From Alphaproteobacteria bacterium (GTDB taxonomy: Bacteria; Pseudomonadota; Alphaproteobacteria; CACIAM-22H2), in contig VGEI01000257.1 of NCBI GenBank assembly GCA_016869415.1, forward strand, positions 1-5,465: 5,465 nt of DNA, given 5' to 3'. The stretch's first letter is position 1. Every line of letters starts with the position of its first letter. Positions 1-5,465 of the stretch are shown here, one piece after another. Both the position numbers and the translations under genes were made by a program. Under the pieces are notes generated by a model, which saw only the letters and a program-made list of their open reading frames with translations, searched no databases and was not told the origin of the DNA.

Positions 1-454
1 GCGCGAACACGGCAATGGGCATCAGATGAAATATCGAAGTCCAGGCCTCCCAACGCGGTATCTGCCGAAGGTTGTCCGCCCCCATGATCCAGACAAACTT
101 GGTGCGCGGAAAGCGGCGGCACAAGGCTTTGAGAGTGTCGGCGGTGTAGCGCGTGCCGAGTTCGTCTTCGACGGTGGTAGCCCGCATGCGGGGGTGGTCG
201 GCATGGCGGGCAGCACTGGCGAGACGTGCCTTGAGCGGGGCCATGTCGGCGGCCGGCTTGAGCGGGTTCTGGGGCGAGACCAGCCACCAGACCTCGTCGA
301 GGCCGAGGAACTTGAGCGCCATCTCCGAGATATGACGATGCCCGGCATGGGCCGGGTTGAACGAGCCGCCGAGCAGGCCGACCGCGCGGCGCGGCGGCCG
401 GCCGAAGGCACGGGCGGGCAGGGGCTCGGGTGTGACGCGCCTAGCCTTGGCCAA
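1..454 (-). CDS. nadD: Nicotinate-nucleotide adenylyltransferase NadD, N-terminal part (runs off the left edge)
   Basis: NadD transfers AMP from ATP to nicotinate mononucleotide, giving deamido-NAD, in cytosolic NAD synthesis. About 151 codons are visible of the usual 190-215 residues; the C-terminus lies beyond base 1. The nucleotidyltransferase signature is clear: LLGGSFNPAHAGH (from base 376), with the G-x-F-x-P-x-H-x-GH pattern that binds ATP phosphates. It is followed by WWLVSPQNPLKP (about 316-281), ELGTRYTADTLKAL (about 166-125) and WIMGADNL (about 100-77), all typical of the family. The frame is the same as that of proA upstream, and it has no ATG or GTG between the proA stop (524-526) and the first motif. 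The start given is TTG at 454, which lacks a Shine-Dalgarno sequence and leaves about 26 residues before LLGG, longer than usual. An ATG at 494 with a good ribosome binding site lies in another frame (see findings). The enzyme identity is nearly certain; the start is not. Confidence 0.93.
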   Translation of the reverse strand, partial: MAKARRVTPEPLPARAFGRPPRRAVGLLGGSFNPAHAGHRHISEMALKFLGLDEVWWLVSPQNPLKPAADMAPLKARLASAARHADHPRMRATTVEDELGTRYTADTLKALCRRFPRTKFVWIMGADNLRQIPRWEAWTSIFHLMPIAVFA

Positions 455-503
455 TCTTGATGCGACGCCCGCTGTCCGCCTCGCTGGCAGCCATGGCCTG
501 GCG

Positions 504-513
504 CTCCCCCTCC
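504..513 (-). promoter_or_regulatory. Shine-Dalgarno-like site in front of nadD
   Basis: On the minus strand GGAGGGGGAG lies 9 nt before an ATG at 494-492 (GCCATGGCTGCC), just after the proA stop at 524. It is the best ribosome binding site between proA and nadD. The ATG it serves opens a frame of only 17 codons (MAASEADSGRRIKIGQG) that ends at TAG 443-441 and is one register away from the NadD frame. Either it drives a short leader peptide coupled to nadD, or it is the true nadD start and a +1 shift (natural, or a sequence error) restores the frame. Confidence 0.55.
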
Positions 514-523
514 ATTGTGGCGT

Positions 524-1783
524 TCAAGGCCGGACCTGGCCGGTGCCGCGCACCCGGTAGTTATAGCTGGTTAGCTGTTCCGCGCCGACCGGCCCGCGGG
601 GCGGCAGCCGCCCGGTCGAGATGCCGATCTCGGCGCCGAAACCGAACTCACCGCCGTCGGCGAACTGGGTCGAGGCGTTGTGCAGCACGATGGCGCTGTC
701 GACCCGGGCGAGGAACGCCTCGGCGGCCTTCGTGTCGCCGGTGACGATGGCGTCCGTATGGTGGGAGCCGTAGCGGTTAATGTGCTCGATCGCCTGATCG
801 AGCCCGTCGACCACCTTTACTGCAAGGATGGCGTCGAGATACTCGGTCGACCAGTCGGCATCCATCGCCGCCTTCACGCGCGGGTCGAGCTTCTGCACCG
901 TGACATCGCCGCGGATCTCGCAGCCCGCCTTGAACAAATCGTGCAGGATCGGCGGCAGATGCGTGACCGCGGCGGCGCGATCGATGAGCAATGTCTCGGT
1001 GGCGCCACACACGCCCGGCCGGCGCATCTTGGCGTTGAGCACGACCCGGCACGCCATCTGCGGGTCGGCGGCCTGGTGGACATAGGTGGCGCACAGCCCC
1101 TCGAGATGCGCGATGACTGGCATGCGCGCCTCTTTCATCACCCGCTCGATCAGCGACTTGCCGCCGCGTGGCACGATTACATCGATGAACTCGGCGAGGC
1201 CGAGCATGTGGCCGACGGCCTCACGGTCGCGCACCGGCACGATCTGGATTGCGGCCTCCGGCAGATTGGCCTCGCGCAAGCCCACGTGCAGCGCCTCGAC
1301 GAGGACGAGCGAGGATTGCAGGCTCTCGGAGCCGGCGCGCAGAATTGCCGCGTTGCCGGACTTGAGCGCCAGGCCGCCGGCATCGGCTGTCACGTTGGGC
1401 CGTGCCTCGTAGATGATGCCGACCACGCCCAGCGGCACGCGTACGCGCTGGATGGCCAGCCCGTTGGGCCGTGTCCATTCCTCGCTGATGGTGCCGATCG
1501 GATCGGGCTGGGCGGCAACCGCCTCCAGGCCGCGGGCAATTCCGTCGATGCGTTTCTCGTCGAGGGTCACGCGGTCAAGGAAGGCAGCGGTCGCGCCGTT
1601 CTTCTTCGCCAGCGCCACGTCATCGGCGTTCGCCCCGAGGATCGCCTTTACCCGACGGCGGATCTCGATGGCGGCCGAGGTCAGGGCGCGGTTCTTGGCC
1701 CCGGCATCGGCGGTAGCCAGGGCCCGGGCTGCCTCGCGGGCCGCCTGGCCCATGGATCGAATGGTGGCGGCGAGATCGGCCAT
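524..1783 (-). CDS. proA: Glutamate-5-semialdehyde dehydrogenase (gamma-glutamyl phosphate reductase) ProA
   Basis: ProA reduces gamma-glutamyl phosphate with NADPH to glutamate-5-semialdehyde, the second step of proline synthesis from glutamate. The protein has 419 residues, the normal length for the family (about 415-420). It has the aldehyde-dehydrogenase-like layout: an N-terminal cofactor-binding part with VPLGVVGIIYEARPNVT (116-132) and LKSGNAAILRAG (140-151), IVPRGGKSLI (203-212), the catalytic cysteine Cys259 in RRPGVCGATETLL, then the C-terminal FGFGAEIGIST (380-390) and RGPVGAEQLTSY (396-407). No key residue is missing. The ATG at 1783 lies 2 nt after the proB stop (TGACAATG) and has no strong Shine-Dalgarno sequence, so it is probably translated by ribosomes finishing proB. 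ProB and ProA act in sequence on a labile acyl phosphate and are thought to form a complex, which fits this spacing. Confidence 0.98.
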   Translation of the reverse strand: MADLAATIRSMGQAAREAARALATADAGAKNRALTSAAIEIRRRVKAILGANADDVALAKKNGATAAFLDRVTLDEKRIDGIARGLEAVAAQPDPIGTISEEWTRPNGLAIQRVRVPLGVVGIIYEARPNVTADAGGLALKSGNAAILRAGSESLQSSLVLVEALHVGLREANLPEAAIQIVPVRDREAVGHMLGLAEFIDVIVPRGGKSLIERVMKEARMPVIAHLEGLCATYVHQAADPQMACRVVLNAKMRRPGVCGATETLLIDRAAAVTHLPPILHDLFKAGCEIRGDVTVQKLDPRVKAAMDADWSTEYLDAILAVKVVDGLDQAIEHINRYGSHHTDAIVTGDTKAAEAFLARVDSAIVLHNASTQFADGGEFGFGAEIGISTGRLPPRGPVGAEQLTSYNYRVRGTGQVRP

Positions 1784-1785
1784 TG

Positions 1786-2928
1786 TCAGGACGTCAGAAC
1801 AAGGTCGTCGCGGTGGATCATCTCGTCGCGGCCACGGTAGCCGAGTAGAGTCTCGATTTCACGGCTTTTGTGACCCTTGATCCGAGCCGCGTCTGCCGAG
1901 GAATAGGCGACCAAGCCGCGCGCCACCTCGACGCCGTTGGGACCGAGGACGACGACCAGATCGCCACGCTCGAAGCTGCCCTCGACCCTGGTGACGCCGG
2001 CGGGCAGGAGGCTCTTGCCGCCGGCCAACGCCGCCAGGGCGCCGGCGTCGACGCGCAGGCTGCCGGCGGGCTTGAGGCTTCCGGCAATCCAGCGCTTGCG
2101 TGCCGTGCGCGGCTCGGCCGAGGGCACGAACCAGGTGCACACGCCTCCCTTCTCTATCGCGGCTATCGGGTGCTCGGGCTTGCCCAGTGCGATGATCATG
2201 CGGCAGCCGGCAGAGAGCGCGATCTTGGCGGCGATGATCTTGGTCACCATGCCGCCATGGCTGAAGCCGGTCGCCGCATCCCCGGCCATCGCCTCGATCT
2301 CGGGCGTGATCTCATCGACCACCGGGATGCGTTGCGCGGCCTTGTCCTTGCGCGGATCGGCGGTGTAGAGCCCGTCGATATCGGAGAGCAGCACGAGCGT
2401 ATCAGCGCTGACCATCTGCGCCACGCGGGCGGCGAGACGGTCGTTGTCGCCGAAGCGGATCTCGTCGGTGGCCACGGTGTCGTTCTCGTTGATTACCGGC
2501 ACGGCACCGAGCTTGAAGAGCTGGTTGATCGTCGAGCGGGCATTGAGATGGCGGCGGCGCTGCTCGGTATCGTCCGGGGTGAGCAGGATCTGCGCTACCG
2601 TGATGTCATGCCGGGCGAGCGCCCCCTGCCAGGCATGAGCGAGGCGGATCTGCCCGGTGGCGGCGGCCGCCTGCTTCTCCTCGAGCTTCAGCGCCTTGTG
2701 CAACAGACCCAGATGCCGCCGGCCGGCGGCGATGGCGCCGGACGAGACGAGCACCACCTCGACGCCGCGCTTCTTGAGGCGGGCGACGTCGTCGGCCAGC
2801 GCGTCAAGCCAGGCGCGGCGGATATCACCCTTCTCTTCGTCGACCAGCAGTGCCGATCCGACCTTGATGACGAGACGGCGCGCCGTGTCGAGCACCGGAA
2901 GTGATGCAGACTTGCGCAACGCGGTCAT
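1786..2928 (-). CDS. proB: Glutamate 5-kinase ProB (kinase plus PUA domain)
   Basis: ProB phosphorylates L-glutamate to gamma-glutamyl phosphate, the committed and usually proline-inhibited step of proline synthesis. The protein has 380 residues, typical of the two-domain form. The amino-acid-kinase domain (about 15-265) shows VIKVGSALL (20-28), the SSGAIAAG glycine motif (62-69), PVINENDTV (144-152), FGDNDRLAARVA (159-170), LLSDIDGLYTADP (180-192) and GGMVTKI (225-231). A PUA domain follows (about 275-365), starting near RWIAGSLKPAGSL. The ATG at 2928 overlaps the obgE stop in an ATGA arrangement. A modest CGAGG ribosome binding site (2936-2940) sits 7 nt before the start inside the end of obgE, so translational coupling is likely. 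The proA start lies 2 nt beyond its stop. Proline feedback is known for the family; the sequence does not show whether it is kept here. Confidence 0.98.
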   Translation of the reverse strand: MTALRKSASLPVLDTARRLVIKVGSALLVDEEKGDIRRAWLDALADDVARLKKRGVEVVLVSSGAIAAGRRHLGLLHKALKLEEKQAAAATGQIRLAHAWQGALARHDITVAQILLTPDDTEQRRRHLNARSTINQLFKLGAVPVINENDTVATDEIRFGDNDRLAARVAQMVSADTLVLLSDIDGLYTADPRKDKAAQRIPVVDEITPEIEAMAGDAATGFSHGGMVTKIIAAKIALSAGCRMIIALGKPEHPIAAIEKGGVCTWFVPSAEPRTARKRWIAGSLKPAGSLRVDAGALAALAGGKSLLPAGVTRVEGSFERGDLVVVLGPNGVEVARGLVAYSSADAARIKGHKSREIETLLGYRGRDEMIHRDDLVLTS

Positions 2929-3980
2929 GACACGGCCTCGACTGTGCGCTTCTCGGCCTTCTTCCTCTCGGCGGTGCGACGCTTGCGTACGATCGCGGCG
3001 AGGGCACGAAGCGTCCCGGTGACGCCGGTCCCGGCCACACCAGAGAGGGGCAGCACGGTGGCGCCCGGCGAGAGTTTCTTGGCGGCGCGAGTTAGAGCCG
3101 TGACCTTCTTTTTAACGTCCTTGGCGCCGAGCGCATCGACTTTGTTGAGGCCAATGACCTCGCGTTTCTCGTCGAGCCCGTTGCCGTAGGCCTCGAGCTC
3201 GGCACGCACCGTCTTGTAAGCCGCAGCCACGTCGTCCTGGGTACCGTCGACCAGGTGCAAAATCGCGCCGCAGCGTTCGGCGTGGCCGAGGAAACGATGG
3301 CCGAGGCCCTTGCCCTCGGCGGCGCCTTCGATGAGCCCAGGCAGATCGGCGATGACGAATTCTGACTGGTCGACCCGCACGACACCGAGCTGTGGTTTCA
3401 GGGTGGTGAAGGGATAGTCGGCGATTTTCGGCCGGGCGTGCGAGGTGGCGGCAAGGAACGTCGACTTGCCGGCATTGGGCAGACCGATCAGCCCGATATC
3501 GGCGATCAGTTTGAGGCGCAGCCAGAGCCAGCGCTCCTCACCCGGCCAGCCGGGATCGGCGCGTTTGGGTGCCCGGTTGGTCGAGGACTTGTAATGCGTG
3601 TTGCCGAAGCCGCCGTCACCGCCTTTAGCCAGCACGAGCGTCTGGCCTTCTTTGGTTAGGTCGGCGACCAGGGTCTCGTTGTCTTCTTCGTAGATCTGGG
3701 TACCGACCGGCACTTCGATGACCACGTCGCCGCCCTTGGCACCGCTGCGCTGCTGGCCCATGCCGTGGCCACCACGCTGTGCCTTGAAATGCTGCTGGTA
3801 GCGGTAGTCGATCAGGGTGTTGAGATTGGCTTTGGCCAGGGCGATGACGCTGCCGCCGCGCCCGCCGTCGCCACCGTCAGGGCCGCCATACTCGATGAAT
3901 TTTTCGCGCCGGAATCCCACGCAGCCGGCCCCGCCGTCGCCGGACTTGACGAAGATCTTGGCTTGGTCGAGGAATTTCAT
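2925..3980 (-). CDS. obgE: Obg family GTPase (CgtA/ObgE), ribosome assembly
   Basis: Obg is an essential, slow GTPase that binds the large ribosomal subunit late in its assembly and links growth to nucleotide state. The protein has 351 residues. The glycine-rich Obg fold (about 1-158) starts with MKFLDQAKIFVKSGDGGAG and carries GGPDGGDGGRGG (32-43) and KGGDGGFGN (119-127). The G domain follows: G1 GLPNAGKS (166-173), G2 YPFTTLKP (189-196), G3 DLPG (212-215), G4 NKVD (279-282), and a G5-like SGVAGTGV (313-320). The C-terminus is a short basic tail (about 332-347). It lacks the longer acidic tail of E. coli ObgE, as is common in alphaproteobacteria. The ATG at 3980 has no evident Shine-Dalgarno sequence. 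A terminator ends about 35 nt before it, so it needs either readthrough from rpmA or its own promoter. The stop overlaps the proB start. Confidence 0.98.
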   Translation of the reverse strand: MKFLDQAKIFVKSGDGGAGCVGFRREKFIEYGGPDGGDGGRGGSVIALAKANLNTLIDYRYQQHFKAQRGGHGMGQQRSGAKGGDVVIEVPVGTQIYEEDNETLVADLTKEGQTLVLAKGGDGGFGNTHYKSSTNRAPKRADPGWPGEERWLWLRLKLIADIGLIGLPNAGKSTFLAATSHARPKIADYPFTTLKPQLGVVRVDQSEFVIADLPGLIEGAAEGKGLGHRFLGHAERCGAILHLVDGTQDDVAAAYKTVRAELEAYGNGLDEKREVIGLNKVDALGAKDVKKKVTALTRAAKKLSPGATVLPLSGVAGTGVTGTLRALAAIVRKRRTAERKKAEKRTVEAVS

Positions 3981-4014
3981 GGGCGTTTCGGACTAGGGTG
4001 GATTCTACACAAAC

Positions 4015-4046
4015 AAAAAGGGGGAACGGCTGGACCGTTCCCCCTT
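4015..4046 (-). terminator. Intrinsic terminator between rpmA and obgE
   Basis: On the minus strand a perfect 12-bp stem (arms 4035-4046 and 4018-4029, AAGGGGGAACGG with its complement) closes a 5-nt loop (4030-4034) and is followed by TTTTTGTTTGTG. This is a strong Rho-independent terminator for the rplU-rpmA transcript, starting 26 nt after the rpmA stop. The plus-strand reading has only TTCT after the stem, so it acts mainly on minus-strand transcription. Only about 35 nt separate the T-run from the obgE start. Confidence 0.9.
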
Positions 4047-4071
4047 CTCGGGTCTTGCGTGACGGGAACGG

Positions 4072-4347
4072 CTATTCGGCGGCCTGGCTCACCGGCACCG
4101 GCTCGATCGCCACAAAAGTGCGGTTGCCCGAGCGGCGCGTAAACTTCACGGTGCCGGTCTCGAGCGCATAGAGGGTGTGGTCGCGGCCCATGCCGACATT
4201 CGCACCCGCGTGATAGGTGGTGCCGCGCTGCCGGACGAGAATGTTGCCGGCCAGCACAATCTCGCCGCCATAGCGCTTGATGCCGAGGCGGCGGCCTTCG
4301 CTGTCGCGCCCGTTGCGCGACGAACCGCCGGCTTTCTTGTGTGCCAT
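4072..4347 (-). CDS. rpmA: 50S ribosomal protein bL27
   Basis: L27 is a basic protein of the large ribosomal subunit whose N-terminal tail reaches the peptidyl-transferase centre and stabilises tRNA there. The protein has 91 residues, a normal length. It begins MAHKKAGGSSRNGRDSEGRR, the conserved N-terminal arm in its mature form, without the cleaved extension found in Firmicutes. RYGGEIVLAGNILVRQRGT (25-43), HAGANVGMGRDHTLYAL (46-62) and a C-terminal beta-strand part FVAIEPV complete the family pattern. The start at 4347 is supported by this conserved N-terminus and by AAGGAG at 4357-4362, 9 nt upstream. rplU ends 18 nt before it, so the two are co-transcribed and terminated by the hairpin just downstream. 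Confidence 0.99.
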   Translation of the reverse strand: MAHKKAGGSSRNGRDSEGRRLGIKRYGGEIVLAGNILVRQRGTTYHAGANVGMGRDHTLYALETGTVKFTRRSGNRTFVAIEPVPVSQAAE

Positions 4348-4356
4348 GACCCGTTA

Positions 4357-4362
4357 CTCCTT
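4357..4362 (-). promoter_or_regulatory. Ribosome binding site of rpmA
   Basis: AAGGAG on the minus strand lies 9 nt before the rpmA ATG, in the 18-nt gap after rplU. It is the strongest Shine-Dalgarno sequence in front of a confirmed gene in this window. It contrasts with rplU in the same transcript, which has none that can be recognised. Confidence 0.85.
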
Positions 4363-4365
4363 ACT

Positions 4366-4767
4366 TCACTTCGCGGCTTTCTTGGCGGGGGGTTTCTTCG
4401 GGGCAGCCGCCTTCTTGGCCGGTTTTGCCTCAACCTTTGGCGCCTCGGGCTTCTGGCCGTCGGTCCAGATGCCGGCGATACGCACCACTGTACCGAACTG
4501 GCGATGGCCGTTCTTGCGGCGGTAGTTGTGGCGGCGGCGCTTCTTGAAGACGAGAACCTTGTCGCCCTTGACTTGGTCGAGGACGGTCGCGGTGACGCAG
4601 GCGCCGGCCACGAGGGGCGCGCCGACGGCGCTCTTGCCGCCGCCCACCATCAGAACCTCGTCGAACTGCACGACCGCGCCGGCGTCGCCAGGCAGCTTCT
4701 CGACCGTGATGACGTCGTTGGCGGCGACTTTGTATTGCTTTCCGCCGGTGCGAATGACTGCGTACAT
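4366..4767 (-). CDS. rplU: 50S ribosomal protein bL21 with basic C-terminal tail
   Basis: L21 binds 23S rRNA in the large subunit. The protein has 133 residues, compared with 103 in E. coli. The core (1-104) begins with the canonical MYAVIRTGGKQYKV and carries the conserved KKRRRHNYRRKNGHRQ rRNA-binding stretch (75-90), followed by GTVVRIAGI. The extra 29 residues (about 105-133) are almost only Lys, Ala, Pro and a few Glu. Such low-complexity basic tails are common on alphaproteobacterial L21; this one is likely flexible and in contact with rRNA. The start at 4767 is fixed by the conserved N-terminus, although no clear Shine-Dalgarno sequence precedes it (CTCTGGGTTTGGTGTC then ATG). It is the first gene after the promoter at 4869-4896 and is followed by rpmA after 18 nt. 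Confidence 0.99.
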   Translation of the reverse strand: MYAVIRTGGKQYKVAANDVITVEKLPGDAGAVVQFDEVLMVGGGKSAVGAPLVAGACVTATVLDQVKGDKVLVFKKRRRHNYRRKNGHRQFGTVVRIAGIWTDGQKPEAPKVEAKPAKKAAAPKKPPAKKAAK

Positions 4768-4862
4768 GACACCAAACCCAGAGCGGCGGACCCTCAGCGA
4801 GGGGGCTAAGCAGGCCGGCCGGCATAATGAAATGCGCCGCGGAGCAGGCCCCGCGGCGAAGA
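4768..4862 (-). promoter_or_regulatory. Structured 5' leader of rplU
   Basis: The expected rplU leader runs from about 4862 (estimated from the -10 box) to 4768, about 95 nt. It can form an 8-bp GC stem, CGCCGCGG with its complement (4851-4858 and 4835-4842, 8-nt loop), directly at the 5' end. It also contains a 10-bp palindrome GCCGGCCGGC (4814-4823) and a small hairpin CCCTC-GCT-GAGGG (4791-4803). There is no T-run after the stems, so they do not look like an attenuator. The leader may stabilise the mRNA or hold an autoregulatory site, as leaders of ribosomal-protein operons often do. The function is inference. Confidence 0.45.
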
Positions 4863-4868
4863 CGCGGC

Positions 4869-4896
4869 ACTATACAAGCGGACTTTGGCCTGTCAA
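4869..4896 (-). promoter_or_regulatory. Sigma70-type promoter of rplU-rpmA
   Basis: On the minus strand TTGACA (4891-4896) and TATAGT (4869-4874) are separated by 16 bp, close to the housekeeping consensus and far better than anything else upstream of a gene here. The predicted start of transcription is near 4862. The TGA inside TTGACA is also the in-frame stop of the decayed gene upstream, so that reading frame runs into the promoter. Confidence 0.85.
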
Positions 4897-5411
4897 CCGG
4901 TTTTCACCTCTGCTGGCCTCCTTATATGGCTACCAAGGGCTTGTCTTTTAAGGAGAATTCGAAAGCGGCCGGGCGCTGCTCCTCGGTCCCTAGGACCGCC
5001 GGCTCGACGGCGCGGCATTCGTTCGCACGGCCGGTCTCCTCCGCCGGACGGGTCGGGACTCGCAAGCCCGGTGCAGGCGTATTGGTAGCTCAGATTGAGA
5101 GCGGTCAAGCCCGGCCCGCTCAGCCGGGCGGCAGGGGCCGCGACGTCCCGGCGATGCGGGTTGCGCGAACGTTCCAGCCATGCCTGGCCGATGGCGTCGC
5201 CCCGACACAGGCCGAAGTGGGTGTAGTGCCTCTCGCCGATGCAGCGCAGCGTCTCCGCGCGTTCGGCCGCCGCCTCGATCAGCCCCAGCGGTCCGCGATC
5301 ACCCAGGTCGACCAGCGGAATTGTGATCAGGCCGGATCCCGCAATGGCCCGGCCTGCCGCGGAATATGAGCGCCGACGAGGGTGTTTACGGGAGGGACGA
5401 GATTTTGACAT
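4893..5411 (-). pseudogene. Remnant of an acid-ceramidase-like Ntn-hydrolase gene
   Basis: The open frame has 172 codons (ATG 5411, stop 4895-4893). Residues about 29-125 look like real protein: ITIPLVDLGDRGPLGLIEA (29-47), AIGQAWLERSRNP (73-85), then ALNLSYQYACTGLASPDP (104-121). This matches my memory of an uncharacterised alphaproteobacterial family related to acid ceramidase and NAAA, in which a cysteine in NLSYEW-CT becomes the N-terminal nucleophile (here Cys113). Those proteins are several hundred residues long and continue with a LLRTLDW-like segment. Here that segment is absent, and from residue 126 the frame becomes Arg/Pro/Gly-rich and loses protein character. The first 28 residues are also Arg-rich and may not be native. 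The gene is therefore probably truncated or internally deleted. No strong promoter or ribosome binding site precedes the ATG. The family assignment is from memory; a short intact gene of unknown function remains possible. Confidence 0.5.
4984..4998. repeat. Short inverted repeat CGGTCC-CTA-GGACCG
   Basis: Two 6-bp arms flank 3 nt in the degenerate 3' part of the decayed gene, about 90 bp upstream of the rplU -35 box. It could be a small hairpin or an operator half-site pair, but short GC palindromes arise often by chance in such DNA. Confidence 0.3.
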
Positions 5412-5465
5412 TCGATAAGAACGTGATCTTGCAGCCTCAAGGTCTCGTATGACCTCTCGCAGGTT

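Noticed and set aside
22..411. Minus-strand 129-codon frame overlapping nadD
   Set aside because: It is a Ser/Arg/Pro-rich frame one register off NadD. The conserved nucleotidyltransferase motifs are all in the other frame.
680..1840. Plus-strand open frame of 386 codons opposite proA
   Set aside because: It is the mirror of proA in GC-rich DNA, where antisense frames stay open by codon bias. The translation shows no recognisable domain, and proA is unmistakable on the other strand.
1870..2904. Plus-strand open frame of 344 codons opposite proB
   Set aside because: Same cause: a shadow of proB. It is rich in His, Asp, Gly and Arg, without motifs.
4430..4870. Minus-strand 146-codon frame starting in the rplU leader
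   Set aside because: It runs mostly in a wrong register through rplU and is Arg-rich without motifs, so it is a shadow. Its first codons could only be a chance leader peptide.
5080..5106. tRNA D-arm-like string TTGGTAGCTCAG...GAGAGC on the plus strand
   Set aside because: The following bases form no anticodon stem, T-arm or matching acceptor stem. The same bases encode the conserved NLSYQYACT stretch on the minus strand.
4827..5369. Plus-strand 180-codon frame across the rplU upstream region
   Set aside because: It crosses the rplU promoter on the opposite strand and mirrors the decayed hydrolase. It has no ribosome binding site at a sensible start, no known motifs and a low-complexity composition.
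1..5465. CRISPR array, insertion sequence, attachment site or defence genes
   Set aside because: I saw no spaced direct repeats, transposase motifs, terminal inverted repeats or phage-like genes. The window is housekeeping DNA with one decayed gene.

Overview
This is a GC-rich bacterial chromosomal segment, most likely from an alphaproteobacterium close to the Rhodospirillales. Two things point there: the gene order rplU-rpmA-obgE-proB-proA-nadD, and the sequence style of NadD (WWLVSPQNPLKP) and of L21 with its Lys/Ala/Pro tail. The placement is inferred from remembered family patterns; no search was run. All supported genes lie on the minus strand, so transcription runs from high to low coordinates.

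Layout in transcription order. From about 5411 to 4893 lies the remnant of a gene. Its N-terminal part resembles acid-ceramidase-like Ntn-hydrolases, and it loses the family pattern just after the putative catalytic cysteine. Its last codons run into a strong sigma70-type promoter (TTGACA, 16 bp, TATAGT) that drives rplU. A leader of about 95 nt with three possible hairpins and no clear Shine-Dalgarno sequence precedes rplU (ribosomal protein L21). rpmA (L27) follows 18 nt later with a strong ribosome binding site. A textbook intrinsic terminator follows rpmA.

Downstream of the terminator, obgE (ribosome-assembly GTPase), proB and proA (the first two steps of proline synthesis) are tightly packed. 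obgE and proB share an ATGA overlap, and proB and proA are 2 nt apart. nadD (NAD synthesis) follows and runs off the left edge of the window. Its start is ambiguous: the reading frame that holds the enzyme has no ATG or GTG start. The best ATG with a ribosome binding site lies in another frame and reaches a stop after 17 codons, so either a TTG start or a +1 shift is needed.

The genes are housekeeping: two large-subunit proteins, a GTPase that helps assemble the same subunit, and two biosynthetic functions. I found no new defence, mobile or RNA-guided system. The points worth a second look are the nadD start, the decayed hydrolase gene, the structured rplU leader, and the terminator placed directly in front of obgE.
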